Shown here: piece after piece, positions 36,801-44,800 of the stretch
Numbering within the stretch: the stretch's first letter is position 1
Layout of the letters: each line of letters opens with the position of its first letter
Source of the DNA: Platynereis dumerilii
Lineage: Eukaryota; Annelida; Polychaeta; Phyllodocida; Nereididae
Length of the DNA: 64,000 nt
Reading direction: 5' to 3'
Assembly (NCBI GenBank): GCA_026936325.1
Contig: JAPTHN010000004.1
Coordinates: 49,565,289-49,629,288 of the forward strand
Notes under the pieces: model-generated
What the model was told of the DNA's origin: nothing
Databases searched by the model: none
Seen by the model: the letters and a program-made list of their open reading frames with translations, nothing else
Position numbers and translations under genes: made by a program

Positions 36801-37880
36801 ACTGATAATCACTAGGTACCTTCTCCTGAGTCAGAAAAAACCTGGAAAGTTTGAAGTCATAAACCTCCAGTCCATATCTTGAGAAGTTTTATGAATTATG
36901 AGAATGAATTAAGCCTGTCACATAATGATCACTTGCAGAATGATGTCAAACAGGCTAGAATTTGACAAAAAAGGTCTGGTCTGTACTCCCCACCCCCCCC
37001 CCCCCCCGAAGGATTCTCCTCAGCCAATGGCCCTGATTTTCAACATTACTGACTTGAGTTGACACATTGACACAGAAGCCTTTCTGCAATAAATACCAAG
37101 AGATTGATTAGATATTTAAGTTGTAGCGTATAATTATACTTGGAACTTTGGTATGCTTTTGTACAATATAATTAGTCATATGGTGAGTATTTGTATTCAT
37201 TTTGTTGGATGTATAGATAAAGTAATAACTCCATACCGTAATTGAATTTTACCAATTATGTTTTCTTGCAGCTTGCTTCTCACAAGGACCCCCTGATAAC
37301 CACAGATGACGGTAGTGTGAGCATTGAATTCAAGAATTCCCAGCCCATGAAGTTGATGAGTCAGCTGATTTTCGTTTCGGAGGGAAAGCAAGAAGATAAC
37401 AGCAGTTACGTGTTGCAGAACACGACGGAAGACAGCATTAAGTTCCGTGCGGAACTCCCAAAGAGAGGCTCCTACAAGTTTACCTTATTTGGAGTGCCGG
37501 TGGACATGGCGGGAGATAACGTTCCCTCTCTTTACAACTGTTTAATAGAATGTCGCCGTGGTAACGACAAGGCCGTTCCATTTCCAAAACAATTCAGCCA
37601 ATGGAAGAACAGCGGCGTTCTCAAGTCACCGACGACCGGCCAATTGGGCGGCGACTCCTCTCCTACCAAGTTTGACCTAGAAATTAAAGGAGCCCACAGT
37701 GTGGCAGTAGTTATAGGCGACGACTGGACCCAGTTGGCGAAGAACAACAGCGGCGCCTGGACGGGAGAAGTGGATATCTCTCAATTTGTCGGAAAACAGC
37801 AGAAATGTGTGATTTGCGCCAACATGGACGATAACGAGGCTACGTTTAGCACTCTTCTTGAGTTTAGCATTGCTAATTAA
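8946..37880 (+). CDS. Membrane-anchored KY/hillarin-like transglutaminase-domain protein (multi-exon)
   Basis: Exons: 8946-9021, 9828-10175, 19571-19723, 20520-21757, 23026-23114, 31583-31723, 32170-32344, optional 32805-32831, 34508-34717, 35170-35351, 35721-35912, 36343-36721, 37272-37880. All junctions have GT/AG and phases close to one frame of 1263 residues (1272 with the microexon). Order: hydrophobic segment at about residues 33-51, Gly/Ser/Glu/Lys linker, E/K/R-rich charged helix at about 253-470, transglutaminase-like core at about 620-740, then KY-type beta-sandwich repeats to the C-terminus. The core has [23 protein letters not shown] and LVDPNWGA, diagnostic of kyphoscoliosis peptidase (KY) and fly hillarin, which are cytoskeletal scaffolds in muscle Z-discs and dividing cells. 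The active-site Cys is missing, so I infer a non-catalytic scaffold. The start is the first ATG after an in-frame TAG at 8913; an acceptor-like AG at 8937-8938 suggests an upstream 5'UTR exon not located. Membrane anchoring is inferred from hydrophobicity only. Confidence 0.85.
9588..9758 (+). mobile_element. SINE-B copy 3 (5'-truncated), intron 1 of the KY-like gene
   Basis: AATCGCTGGGTCCAGGGTGC, TAGTTTCAATCATCCTTCAC and a GTGCATAAATACAGGACAGG variant, ending in CCATCCAT, 70 bp before the exon 2 acceptor. Confidence 0.8.
9828..10175 (+). CDS. KY-like gene, exon 2: transmembrane segment and low-complexity linker
   Basis: Preceded by TTTTCAG and followed by GTATGC. It opens with an acidic GSDDSDWG stretch, then a hydrophobic helix [17 protein letters not shown] followed by KK, a stop-transfer pattern. 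The acidic side precedes and the basic side follows, fitting an N-out/C-in or reverse-signal-anchor topology with the large C-terminal part in the cytosol. The remainder is rich in Gly, Ser, Ala, Glu and Lys and probably disordered. Antisense and other-frame open frames here are shadows. Confidence 0.75.
10850..10965 (+). mobile_element. Hairpin-headed repeat, copy 1 (intron 2)
   Basis: Starts with the hairpin ATCGCCC-loop-GGGCGAT (10856-10862 / 10880-10886, loop ATGCTATGCTATGCATA). The downstream sequence (GCCTCAACCAGCCCACTCTG) is homologous to the copy near 17030. Class unknown. Confidence 0.6.
11436..12715. repeat. GATA array grading into a 13-bp minisatellite with a 425-bp higher-order repeat
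   Basis: Pure (GATA)n at 11436-11503 passes into GGATAAACGGATA units (13 bp). A block with GACAGGATAGATAGATAGAT recurs about 425 bp apart (CAGACAGATAGGATAGATGG at 11526 and 11951). The long minus-strand frames (344 and 104 codons of [13 protein letters not shown] type) are repeat artefacts. Confidence 0.9.
13572..13864. repeat. 19-bp direct repeats about 255 bp apart
   Basis: ACAGATGCTACCAACTCAA occurs near 13572 and again near 13846. The sequence between is more GC-rich than its flanks (GCTTGCGCATGCGTCGC). This could be a long target duplication around an inserted segment, but no poly-A or tRNA-like head is visible. Confidence 0.4.
14279..14821 (-). mobile_element. SINE-A copy 2 with (GATA)n tail
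   Basis: Reverse copy: body 14520-14821, 5' end at the right (TGGGTGGCTGAGAGGTTATG on the minus strand), tail 14279-14519 of GATA units read as TATC on the minus strand. Three YLSI-type minus frames across the tail are artefacts. Confidence 0.85.
15409..15540. repeat. GACT/GATT tetranucleotide array
   Basis: Alternating GACT and GATT blocks, with three GATTTTCTT units in the middle. Other short arrays lie at 22318-22428 and 24867-24899 (GATA) and 50076-50158 (TCTA). Confidence 0.85.
16179..16515 (+). mobile_element. SINE-A copy 3, full length
   Basis: Has a tRNA-like head, TGGCACAGTGGTTAAGG (A box) and GGTTTGAACCCC (B box), the body CAAAATCCCAGCTGAATGTG, and a short (ATCT)n tail. It is the best copy for defining the family. 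Confidence 0.88.
17030..17125 (+). mobile_element. Hairpin-headed repeat, copy 2 (intron 2)
   Basis: Hairpin ATTACCGGCC (17033-17042) / GGCCGGTAAT (17055-17064) around ATGCTATGCATA, followed by sequence matching the copy at 10850. Stem bases differ between copies but pairing is preserved. Confidence 0.6.
18213..18561. mobile_element. MITE with TCATGGAAA repeats
   Basis: The element 18221-18553 starts AGGGTTCCCACAG and ends TTGTGGGAACCCT; flanks AAGTATTA and GAGTATTA suggest an 8-bp duplication (7 of 8). The interior is built of GTCATGGAAA motifs pointing in from both ends. Confidence 0.8.
19189..19396 (+). mobile_element. SINE-B copy 4, near full length
   Basis: Begins GGGGGAGGGTTGGCACAGTG, has GGTTCGAATCC, and ends near AATCCATCTATC. 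It lies 175 bp before exon 3 of the KY-like gene. Confidence 0.87.
19571..19723 (+). CDS. KY-like gene, exon 3: linker
   Basis: Acceptor TTTCTTTCAG and donor GTTAGT. It encodes a Gly/Ser/Lys linker ([20 protein letters not shown] onward) ending near APGLFGKST. Another frame is open across the intron edge, but only the Gly/Ser frame keeps phase with exons 2 and 4. A 321-bp MITE begins 11 bases after its donor. Confidence 0.7.
19733..20057. mobile_element. MITE with CAGGGAAAA repeats, beside exon 3 donor
   Basis: The element 19735-20055 starts CAGGGTCCCCACCGG and ends CGGTGGGTACCCTG; TA flanks both sides. The interior repeats TCAGGGAAAA. Its left end is 11 bases after the exon 3 splice donor. 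Confidence 0.8.
20520..21757 (+). CDS. KY-like gene, exon 4: single-alpha-helix stalk
   Basis: This 1238-nt exon runs from ATTTTTCAG to GTAAGT. After a helical lead-in with [20 protein letters not shown], residues about 253-470 are almost wholly Glu, Lys and Arg in alternating blocks ([15 protein letters not shown] type). This pattern forms stable single alpha helices in caldesmon and myosins VI and X. With about 1.5 angstrom per residue, 215 residues would span roughly 30 nm (inference). The following part ([20 protein letters not shown]) remains helical, then becomes acidic and proline-containing. The coding strand is a near-pure polypurine tract. The long antisense frames (up to 328 codons) are shadows of this. 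Confidence 0.85.
21878..22102 (+). mobile_element. MITE-C copy 1 (intron 4)
   Basis: TIRs AGGCCAGACATA / TATGTCTGGCCT extend as an imperfect inverted repeat through AGCTTCTCGGATC. Flanked by TA. Other copies are at 29523, 55154, 63099 and 63938. Family name provisional. Confidence 0.85.
22876..22932. repeat. GC-rich hairpin
   Basis: ATTCGCTTCGCTCAACGGCC and its imperfect complement surround a TTC loop; the core AACGGCC/GGCCGTT pairs perfectly. It stands out in an AT-rich intron. Nature unknown. Confidence 0.5.
23026..23114 (+). CDS. KY-like gene, exon 5: start of the transglutaminase-like region
   Basis: TTTAG acceptor and GTAAAT donor, in phase with exons 4 and 6. It encodes [19 protein letters not shown] and ends FDKARA, the helix that opens KY-family domains (the D-K-x-R-A-x-F-x-W pattern is completed by exon 6). 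Confidence 0.8.
24964..27320 (+). repeat. 22-bp minisatellite, about 105 units (intron 5)
   Basis: Unit ACATGGGGACTTACCCCCGC followed by GG, with a common TC variant and rarer ones. Variant patterns recur about 308 bp (14 units) apart (near 26757 and 27063) and about 1.03 kb apart, showing higher-order duplications. All three plus frames are open for hundreds of codons (up to 727) because the unit has no stop; this is not evidence for a protein. Confidence 0.95.
27321..27670 (+). repeat. 20-bp minisatellite, about 17 units
   Basis: Unit GTTGGCAGTGGGTGCAAGTG, abutting the 22-bp array with no spacer and sharing no obvious sequence with it. Variants swap GTGC and GTTC. Confidence 0.93.
27820..27951. 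repeat. Fold-back element
   Basis: Arms of about 57-61 bp: ATTTGTTGTTTGCTTGGCGG... at 27820-27876 and its near-complement ending TTTGTTGTTTGCTTTTGGCA (minus) at 27891-27951. The loop contains GCGAAGCGAAGC. Confidence 0.88.
28200..28570. repeat. Repeated TGACGTCA / TGACATCA region
   Basis: TTGTGACGTCA or TTGTGACATCA occurs at about 28220, 28240, 28311, 28512 and 28542. This could be a diverged transposon with repeated termini or a CREB-type enhancer inside intron 5; the sequence cannot decide. Confidence 0.35.
28659..28830. repeat. Fold-back element with arms of about 75 bp
   Basis: TAAGACCAAAATGGTTGTAT... (from 28659) is complementary to a right arm ending ACCCATTTGGTCTTA (to 28830), with a loop of about 20 bp near 28735-28753. 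Open frames on both strands here read the same peptide, as expected from a palindrome. Confidence 0.9.
29523..29737 (+). mobile_element. MITE-C copy 2 (intron 5)
   Basis: TAAGGCTGGACATA start and TATGTCTGGCCTA end, with the internal AATTGACATT and CTACCGACCTTAGAAAAAGTG shared with copy 1. Confidence 0.85.
31473..31525 (+). mobile_element. SINE-B 3' fragment
   Basis: Only CAAGTGCATGAATACAGGAC and ATAAAAGCAATCATCC remain, 60 bp before the exon 6 acceptor. Confidence 0.55.
31583..31723 (+). CDS. KY-like gene, exon 6: transglutaminase-like core, first half (no catalytic Cys)
   Basis: Encodes [20 protein letters not shown] and then [21 protein letters not shown]-family enzymes have TG-x-C-x-G-YA at the second motif; here it reads TG-D-S-T-YA, one residue shorter and without Cys. 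Downstream Cys in LCQ aligns with the conserved structural Cys of that helix, not with the nucleophile. Flanks are TTTCAG and GTAAGT. Confidence 0.85.
32170..32344 (+). CDS. KY-like gene, exon 7: transglutaminase-like core, second half
   Basis: Encodes [20 protein letters not shown], then [20 protein letters not shown] and GARHVVGKK. The His of HSWNAV (about residue 713) and the Asp of LVDP (about 728) sit where the His and Asp of the Cys-His-Asp triad lie in KY. Acceptor ATTCAG, donor GTTTGT, ending in phase 0. Confidence 0.9.
32805..32831 (+). CDS. KY-like gene, candidate 27-nt microexon
   Basis: A pyrimidine-rich tract and ATAG are followed by exactly 27 bases encoding EGSPVEEQE, then GTTTGT, the same donor as exon 7. 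It is phase 0 on both sides, so inclusion or skipping leaves the frame intact. The gene model works without it, so it would be an alternative cassette. No transcript evidence is available here. Confidence 0.45.
34508..34717 (+). CDS. KY-like gene, exon 8
   Basis: CTTTCAG acceptor, GTAGAG donor, phase 0. It encodes the post-core segment with [20 protein letters not shown] and [20 protein letters not shown]. The pattern Y-F-L-x-x-P-x-x-x-I-x-x-H-x-P-x-x-x-x-W-Q-L is typical of KY/hillarin proteins directly after the transglutaminase-like core. Confidence 0.88.
35170..35912 (+). CDS. KY-like gene, exons 9 and 10 (35170-35351, 35721-35912): first KY-type beta-sandwich repeat
   Basis: Exon 9 encodes [20 protein letters not shown] and ends in FIR. 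Exon 10 resumes [19 protein letters not shown] and [17 protein letters not shown]. The P-x-x-G-x-Y-x-L-x-I pattern recurs in exons 11 and 12 ([18 protein letters not shown]), showing tandem Ig-like repeats. The intron between these exons contains no recognisable element. Confidence 0.85.
36343..36721 (+). CDS. KY-like gene, exon 11: second KY-type repeat
   Basis: Acceptor ATTTCAG, donor GTAATT, ends in phase 0. It contains [40 protein letters not shown] and [12 protein letters not shown]. It ends [12 protein letters not shown], echoing PLGNFGMQ in exon 9, which supports repeat duplication. Confidence 0.87.
37272..37880 (+). CDS. KY-like gene, exon 12: third and last KY-type repeats, stop
   Basis: TTCTTGCAG acceptor. 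It encodes [34 protein letters not shown] and a final sandwich with [19 protein letters not shown], ending in EFSIAN and a TAA at 37878-37880. A shadow open frame runs antisense. Confidence 0.88.
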   Translation, partial: LASHKDPLITTDDGSVSIEFKNSQPMKLMSQLIFVSEGKQEDNSSYVLQNTTEDSIKFRAELPKRGSYKFTLFGVPVDMAGDNVPSLYNCLIECRRGNDKAVPFPKQFSQWKNSGVLKSPTTGQLGGDSSPTKFDLEIKGAHSVAVVIGDDWTQLAKNNSGAWTGEVDISQFVGKQQKCVICANMDDNEATFSTLLEFSIAN

Positions 37881-38033
37881 TAAGTTGCTTAAGCTAATCA
37901 AATCAAAAACCATTATTATACTGTATTTACGCAGTTGTGATTATTATCCAATTATTGTGATATATGCACACTTTCCTTATTATCTAAACTGGACCAAGAA
38001 AGTTGATTTGAATCTTGTGAAACCGTACGCTAA

Positions 38034-38039
38034 AATAAA
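38034..38039 (+). terminator. Candidate polyadenylation signal of the KY-like gene
   Basis: AATAAA lies 154 bases after the stop codon and is the first canonical signal on the plus strand. The cleavage site cannot be placed from sequence. Confidence 0.45.
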
Positions 38040-38047
38040 TGCGGTTG

Positions 38048-38119
38048 GATTGTAAAGCAAAGAATTATATCTTAATTAAGAAGGATTGTAAAGCAAAGAA
38101 TTATATCTTAATTAAGAAG
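38048..38119 (+). repeat. Perfect 36-bp tandem duplication
   Basis: Two identical 36-base copies (38048-38083 and 38084-38119) containing AAGCAAAGAATTATATC. They lie just past the candidate polyadenylation signal. Identity suggests a recent event or an assembly artefact. Confidence 0.9.
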
Positions 38120-41100
38120 GCTTTTAGACTTGAATTGTGTAAATTCTGAATGTAAAAACGGTGCTTTGCTATTCCCTACAGGTGGCCAGAGATTTGCAGT
38201 CCTCGATTAGTCTCATTTGTAAACGAGAGGTCAAATTAATTTTCTTGGTCTTTTTAATGTGTGTGATGTGGAGTTCTCATTGTATGGTATGCTCAGAAAT
38301 GACAACTTGTTGACTATTGCTATACATGTTTCTGTTTTTTTACCAGAGGGTGCTGTTGTTCCGGTATTCCCAACTTGTTAGTTAAACCTTATGCGAGGAA
38401 ATCATAACAAAAAATCTAAGCTAACCTTCATAGGAAGGATGAAATCAGATAGAATAAGTCATGAAATTATTCAAGACAGGTGACCAAGATGCAAGTTGCC
38501 ATTCCAATTATTGTACAAAGTTTAGAAACGCTGCAAACTTTGCATTTCTGCATATATTCTCAAATGAGAGCTCTGCATTTATGTATCTGTTTTAATTAGG
38601 CTGACATTGTGCTTCTGTATTCATTATTATTTTATTGATCATACAATGTTAAAATACAAAAAAAGATCATCTAATCACTAGTTGTTTTCATGTAATGCCT
38701 GCTTATTCAATGCATTTCAATGTTTATCAATTTAGTTGATGTGCATTTTTAATTGCATTTTATTTTGCATTTATCATTGCATTAGAACTGGTCTGAAATG
38801 TTGATTTTGCCTTGGTGTTTCATGATTACTTTTATAAAGATGTAGATAACGTAACTATACCTTTAAGAATTGCAAGTGTAACTACATGTACCTACTTGCA
38901 TGATTATAAAATGCCTTTCACGTTTACAACAAATGACTCCCTAGACAGACTTAAATTAGTTTTCAGAACCTGCATATCTACACTTAGTACGGCTGTTATA
39001 CTGTTTTAGATTGTATACCTGGGTACTTTAGCAAGTTTAAAAGATGGTACATTTCCAGAAACTTTTAAATGCTTAAAAACTTGCATATAGACCGAGTAAC
39101 ATGATGAAGTTGAAACTATACTTGAGAATGACTCCTATACTAGTTTTAGATCAAATGTTGAGAATTTTTCTGCTTGTATTTCCGAGATGTCTACACTCTT
39201 TAGATATCGCAACATATATTTTTGCTATAGACTATTCAATGTTGTTGCTTTTTAGCAAATTTTAACCTTTTGAGATTGTCCGTAATATTTATAAAATACC
39301 AAAACTGATGTTCTTTCACAACGTTTTAATGCATGTCGAGACAGATAACTAACGTAGTGTGGTGTAAAAAAAATATAAGTTAAAATAATCTTTTCCAAAC
39401 GAAAATCAAGAATTTATTTTAAAACTCTACTTTAATACTGCAATCTCCTGTACAATTTAGAAAATGTCCTTTTAAATATTAAACTGATAATCATATGATA
39501 AAAGGATGGTCAAATCAAAGCTATTAGTGTGATTGATACATTAACTTGTAGTGATAACATGTTCCTCTCGATGTGTATTAAAGATCTTGACATTTGATAT
39601 CGGACTGTATCAGTTAATTGCTTCCTGCATGGTCTTTCATCCCTGAACCTGCTTCTATTGCTGAAGTAAATTAATTGTAAGAATGCTTATTCGTCCAAAA
39701 ACCTTTTTATTAATTAAAAACGAACACATTTTATTCTATCATTAAAGTGCATTTACTCTAGAACTGTCAATACTGATTGTGGTTTTTACTATAAAACTGT
39801 CTGATAAATTTCTCTAGTTGATTCTGTGATATACAGTGATGAAGTACCAGGGTAAGTGCATGTTACTACATTAGGCCTATGCAATTTGTAGATTTACAAA
39901 ATATTGTAATTAACGTGATAAAGGTAGGGTAAGATTTTACACAGACTCTTAACTGCATGAAAAAATTAATAGCATGTTTTTAATGGATGTTAATGTTTTT
40001 GGCTTGGCAAATTCACAAAAAAAGTTACAATGGTGCTTGTTTACACTATAAACTGCATTGAGGAGAATTAAAGAAATTTTAACAGTCCTGTGGATTTTGT
40101 ATGGAGAACAATATTGTATGTTAATGTTAATTGTGTTTTAATGTAATTAATCGTTAAAAAGAAAACTTCCCAGTTACACTTCAGCAAAGATTCTCTGGGT
40201 GCCCAGTTGATGAATGAACATGATTGTTTTGAATGTGGAAATTGGAAGCAAAAAAGTAATTGATGAGTTTGAAATTGACATTCTGATAATAGAAATATGA
40301 AATTTTTCTAATGTTATTACCTGCCTTTCCTGCATGCCTTATCATGTTATTGTTAATTGTTAAGTGTCTTCATATCAAAAATACATCAACATACTCAATC
40401 TCCTGCCTGAAATTCCCATTTTGATATTAAAGAGTATTATAGAGTAAAACTGATGTTAGAAATGTAGAAACATTTTATTGACAATGTGTTATCCAAAAAT
40501 ATACACCAAATTATACAGGGTAATAACAAAAAAACAAGTAGTTTATCTATGCAAAGAATTATAGACAAGCTCTCTTTATATTGGTCTAGACAATAAAATG
40601 TATAAATACTTCTAAAATTTATAACATGAATTTACAAAAACATACAAAAAACACTGGTTTAATTACAATGGCACTGTTGGACAAAGTTAACAAATTACAT
40701 GTTACAGTTAACCGTTGCATATGCCTTGCATGTGTTTGAATTCATGAGATTGTGGAAATAAGTTCTGTCAGTTGTAAAATTATAAGTCGGCCTACAAAAT
40801 AATACACAATGTGCTGATCCTAATGTTCAGTATATATATACTAACACATTCTTCATACTTTTAGTGCTTTTTTTCTGATGTTCAATTTTGTATTTGGATT
40901 ATAACCATGTATTATCAGGATAAAACTTTTTTTTGTGTGCTATTAACAAGCTACTGTCAAATTTATAGCTTTTTTCAGTTTTGTAATGAAGTGACAATTC
41001 TAACGCTTTCTTATTCATATCTACAGATTCCTTATCATGAGATCTATAAATGTCCGTTGCTAGTTGTATTACTATTATTATATGGTGGAGATTATGTTTG

Positions 41101-41305
41101 ATCCACTGCAATTTATGATGTACTGCAGGCTTTTTATGGAATAAAAACATGAAAATGCAAGATTTGTTTGAAAAATACAAATATATGTCGTAAAATATGA
41201 ATATAATGGTTTGCGGAATTGCAATTGTTGCTCGAGGTTCTTCTTGAAAATCAAATACTGGTGTACGTGATGTAAATCACAAATGTGAGAGTTCAAAATG
41301 TTGCC
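38120..41305. other. Convergent intergenic region
   Basis: AT-rich, without a supported gene. It should hold the distal 3'UTR of the KY-like gene and that of the DTHD1-like gene. Short frames at 38812-39009 and 40899-41180 have no recognisable domain. Confidence 0.5.
40474..40479 (-). terminator. Possible polyadenylation signal of the DTHD1-like gene
   Basis: TTTATT on the plus strand (AATAAA on minus), about 1 kb past the stop. I noticed no closer canonical signal, so the 3'UTR may be about 1 kb and would include the MITE at 41306-41467. Confidence 0.25.
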
Positions 41306-41467
41306 AATAGTGGTGTAACTAGGTGGTTTCGATGTGGGGGAGGGGCGCACAATTTTCTTGGGGGGCACCCATAATACTTATTGTATAATAGCCTAACTCA
41401 AAGTTTTCATTGGCCGTTAGGGTCATGTCTAGGGCTAGTCCCCCGCCCCCTCCATTAGGACGCCATT
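41306..41467. mobile_element. hAT-like MITE, diverged
   Basis: Starts near AATAGTGGTGTAACTAGG and ends near CCATTAGGACGCCATT, an imperfect TIR of the same style as the elements at 6312 and 42705, with G/C-rich interior. No clean target duplication. Confidence 0.5.
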
Positions 41468-41501
41468 GTTAGCTCATAAGATGGATAAAAAGAGTCATTG
41501 G

Positions 41502-41815
41502 TCATTGGTTTTCAACTTCAACATCAGTCTTCTCATTTTCTTCGGTAATCGTATCTTGCGTATTAATTACAATCTTCGCATTAGTGGTACCTATTGTGTT
41601 AATAGTTGTGTCGACTGTTTCATGAATACTGTCGAAACATTCGGGAGTCAATTCAACGTTCTGACGGTGTTTGTCCAACAAGATGGCCGCCACATCGTTC
41701 CTTTGCATCTGCTGCAGGGCGTACACCAACATGTCGATTTGGCGATCTTTGTGCCTCGACGATTTCCTCTTCCACAGCATGAGGATTTTGTAGGTGATGT
41801 CGATGAGGCTTTGCC
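41502..41815 (-). CDS. DTHD1-like, exon 12: second half of Death domain and stop
   Basis: TTTTTTTCAG acceptor. It encodes QSLIDITYKILMLWKRKSS and IDMLVYALQQMQRNDVAAIL, the last Death-domain helices with the conserved Trp and the W-K-x-x...L-x-x-A-L-x-x-x-x-R-x-D-V-A pattern. A disordered acidic tail follows, with TGA at 41502-41504 on the minus strand. Confidence 0.87.
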
Positions 41816-44800
41816 CTGAAAAAAATCAAGATATACATGTTAAAATGCTAGTTACGAAGCATGTGAATTTCATCAAAATGCGGTATATCTGGCAGACATC
41901 ATCTACATAATATAGTACAGTACAGCCCAAAATAAAGTAAGAAAATTTCCTGCCAGAAGTCCTCTGTTCACCTATTTTGCCCGCCGATCTCCTCTCCAGC
42001 CCAAATCTCCTTACAACTACCTTTGACTCATCACCACAACCTTATCCCATATTAAGAACTCTGTTAAAACAGCGGTCAGTGAAACTGGATACTTATGAAT
42101 TTCTAAAAATGTATTAAAATGCTGGTTATGAAGCATGTGAATTTCATCAAAGGAGGTATATCTGCAAAATGTGATGTATACAGATGATCATGAATTTCTT
42201 GATTTTTGACAAAATGGTAGTTTTGACAAGTTCGAATTTTAAGTATTTCTGGAATGCTAAAGGTGCATATGGCAAGTATACAAATGAAGTAATACCCATG
42301 AATTTTGAATGCTGGTTATTGAGCATATGAATTTCATCAAAGGGGGTATATCTGCAAAATGTCATGCTTGCAGATAAATATTTCCATTTGGCATGTGAAT
42401 TCTGGTAATATGATGGTGACACCAATGAATTTTGAGTAATGTTGATATTAAACTGCTGGTTATGAAGCATGTGAATTTCATCAAAGTGGAGAATATCTGC
42501 AAAATGTCATGCATGCATGTTTCTTACAAAAATGATTACTGTTAGAATTTAAGAATAGGCCTACTTTTTAAGTTATAAAATGCTATTGGATCATAGTATG
42601 TGAATTTCATTAAACCTGATATTATACAAATATGCTACAAATTGTCAGCAACAAGGTATATTAGATTAGATTATTTATTTTTTACAAACACAATGTACAT
42701 ACACCAGGGGGGGATCCAGAAAATTCCGGTGGGGGGGTCTATCGGGCTATCGCGTCGCGGAACGCATAGTTCGCGACATAACTCGACCGCGCGATGATAA
42801 AATTAACATGTAAAAATGATAAAATTTTGGTCTGGTGGGGGGGGATGCATCCCCCCATCCCCCCCCTGCGTCCGTCCCTGACATACATTAGATATACCCA
42901 TTGAGGGACATTTTTAGGGGGAATGGAGCGCTGGCCCCCCCTCCCGACCCCCCATTATATGTGAAAATGAAGAGGTAGATTCCCAGTGATGGCACTGGAA
43001 AGATTGACTGGGCAATGATAAAAATCTGCAATTTGTCTGAAAGCATGTGCTTTGATTGAAATGGTAGAGAAATACGTGAGCAGGGAAAATATGTGAATGG
43101 AGTTCAGGAAGTATATTGGTAAGTGATATTTTGGCACATTGCCAATTCCTAGACAGCAGGTGTGTGAATATTTTGGCGGGAAAATGGAGCAGTGGCGCCA
43201 GTCCCTGGCGATGTGATAAGCGGAACTACTGAGCAGATTCATGCGGCCCTGGTGGCAGAGGACAGTTGGCATAGAAAAACGTAAATAAGACAGCAGTGGA
43301 ACTGCTTTCTGGTGTTATCAGAAGGACAGGATAGATCAATAAGGATAGGTGGATAGTTTAGGTGAGTGGCATAGCTATGGGAGGAGTTTTTAGCTGTTGC
43401 AGGTGTGAGCATGCCACTCATGATTTTTGTATCTTATACCCGGCAGGGATATATAATGATATATGACAGACAGACAGACATTGAAGTTTATTTACATAAC
43501 GAATCATACATAATTTAGCATACCTATTTTAAAAAGCTACAAATAATACATTAATCATTATGAGGGAGACCCATCTAAGGCCAAAATTGACCGCTATTGA
43601 TTGGCCACCCAGAGAAATACAAAAAGGGATAATCAAGAACCTCCTGAGGCCCGAGTATATCGCAACTCTATAGTTTCCATTTCGTTCTCTGCTATGAAAG
43701 GTGGAGAAGGCTTATTTGAAAGGGTGTTTATCTGTATTCTGGTTGTGTTCTTGGTATATGTACATTAATGTAGATGTAAAGTCAAACTGTCATAGATGAC
43801 AAATTTACCTTTAGCAAGTGCATCAAATCCCATCCCAGTGATGGTGGAGTCGTTGAGGTCCAAATGGATGGCCAGCGTCAGTCCTTGCTCTATCTCTCTT
43901 GCGAGGGTCATCAGCGACCTCCCCGTTAGTACTTTAGACTCCTTCGAAACTAGAAATTCGAAAACAATGCATGTGTGGACTAGGCCTGAAGTTATTATTT
44001 GAAACATCATATTTAAAAATAAAAGAATCTGATTGATAAAGGAATTCTGTCTTCTTGTTCAGGTTTAAAGTTCTAGCATTAGCAATATCCACTTTAGTCA
44101 TGATTGTGTCATGTTTCAAGTTCATGTTTGGTCGATCAAGACAAAAAATATATGAATGATCCAAATTTCTACAAAAACTAATTTCTTACTTTGTTTTGGT
44201 GGTTTTGTGGGTGTGATCAATCTTTGGAACGTATCCATGGACATTGTTTTTCTTACTACGGGAGGAGCCACTGGAGGCGGTAATGGTTCCGGCTCCGGTT
44301 CTTTTATAATCACCTGGAAATAGAAATATATGAAGAATCAAACTACAAACTTGTAAAAAATTTCAATGTATTTATTCATCATTTATTTCCAGAAGCCCCG
44401 TGTTTTACGATTGAATCTTTTCTGACTTGCTTGGACACTTATTGATCAACTGGCTAATTGGCACATGCAGCCATTAACTGTAAAAAGAGCGCTCCGCTTT
44501 CATGAGTCTTGTCTTTATATATGCTAATTACAAGTAGCGGGGATAGCAGGGTTAAACAGGAGCTGAGCAGCGGGGTTGAGCGGGCAGACACGTATATGTA
44601 CTACTGTCCGTTGAATAACCCGTTTGCTCAGGGTGCTTCCTATGGTTCCGTGTGCTTATTTTGCATTCAACTGCTAGCTGCTTCTTTCAACCCACGTTTT
44701 TTTTCCATTCTACAAATGTGTTCTGTCTTGCGCTTTCTCTGTTGTTACAGGAAATTGGATGCTACATTTTCAGATAAGATTACGAGTTGGCTACATTTTC

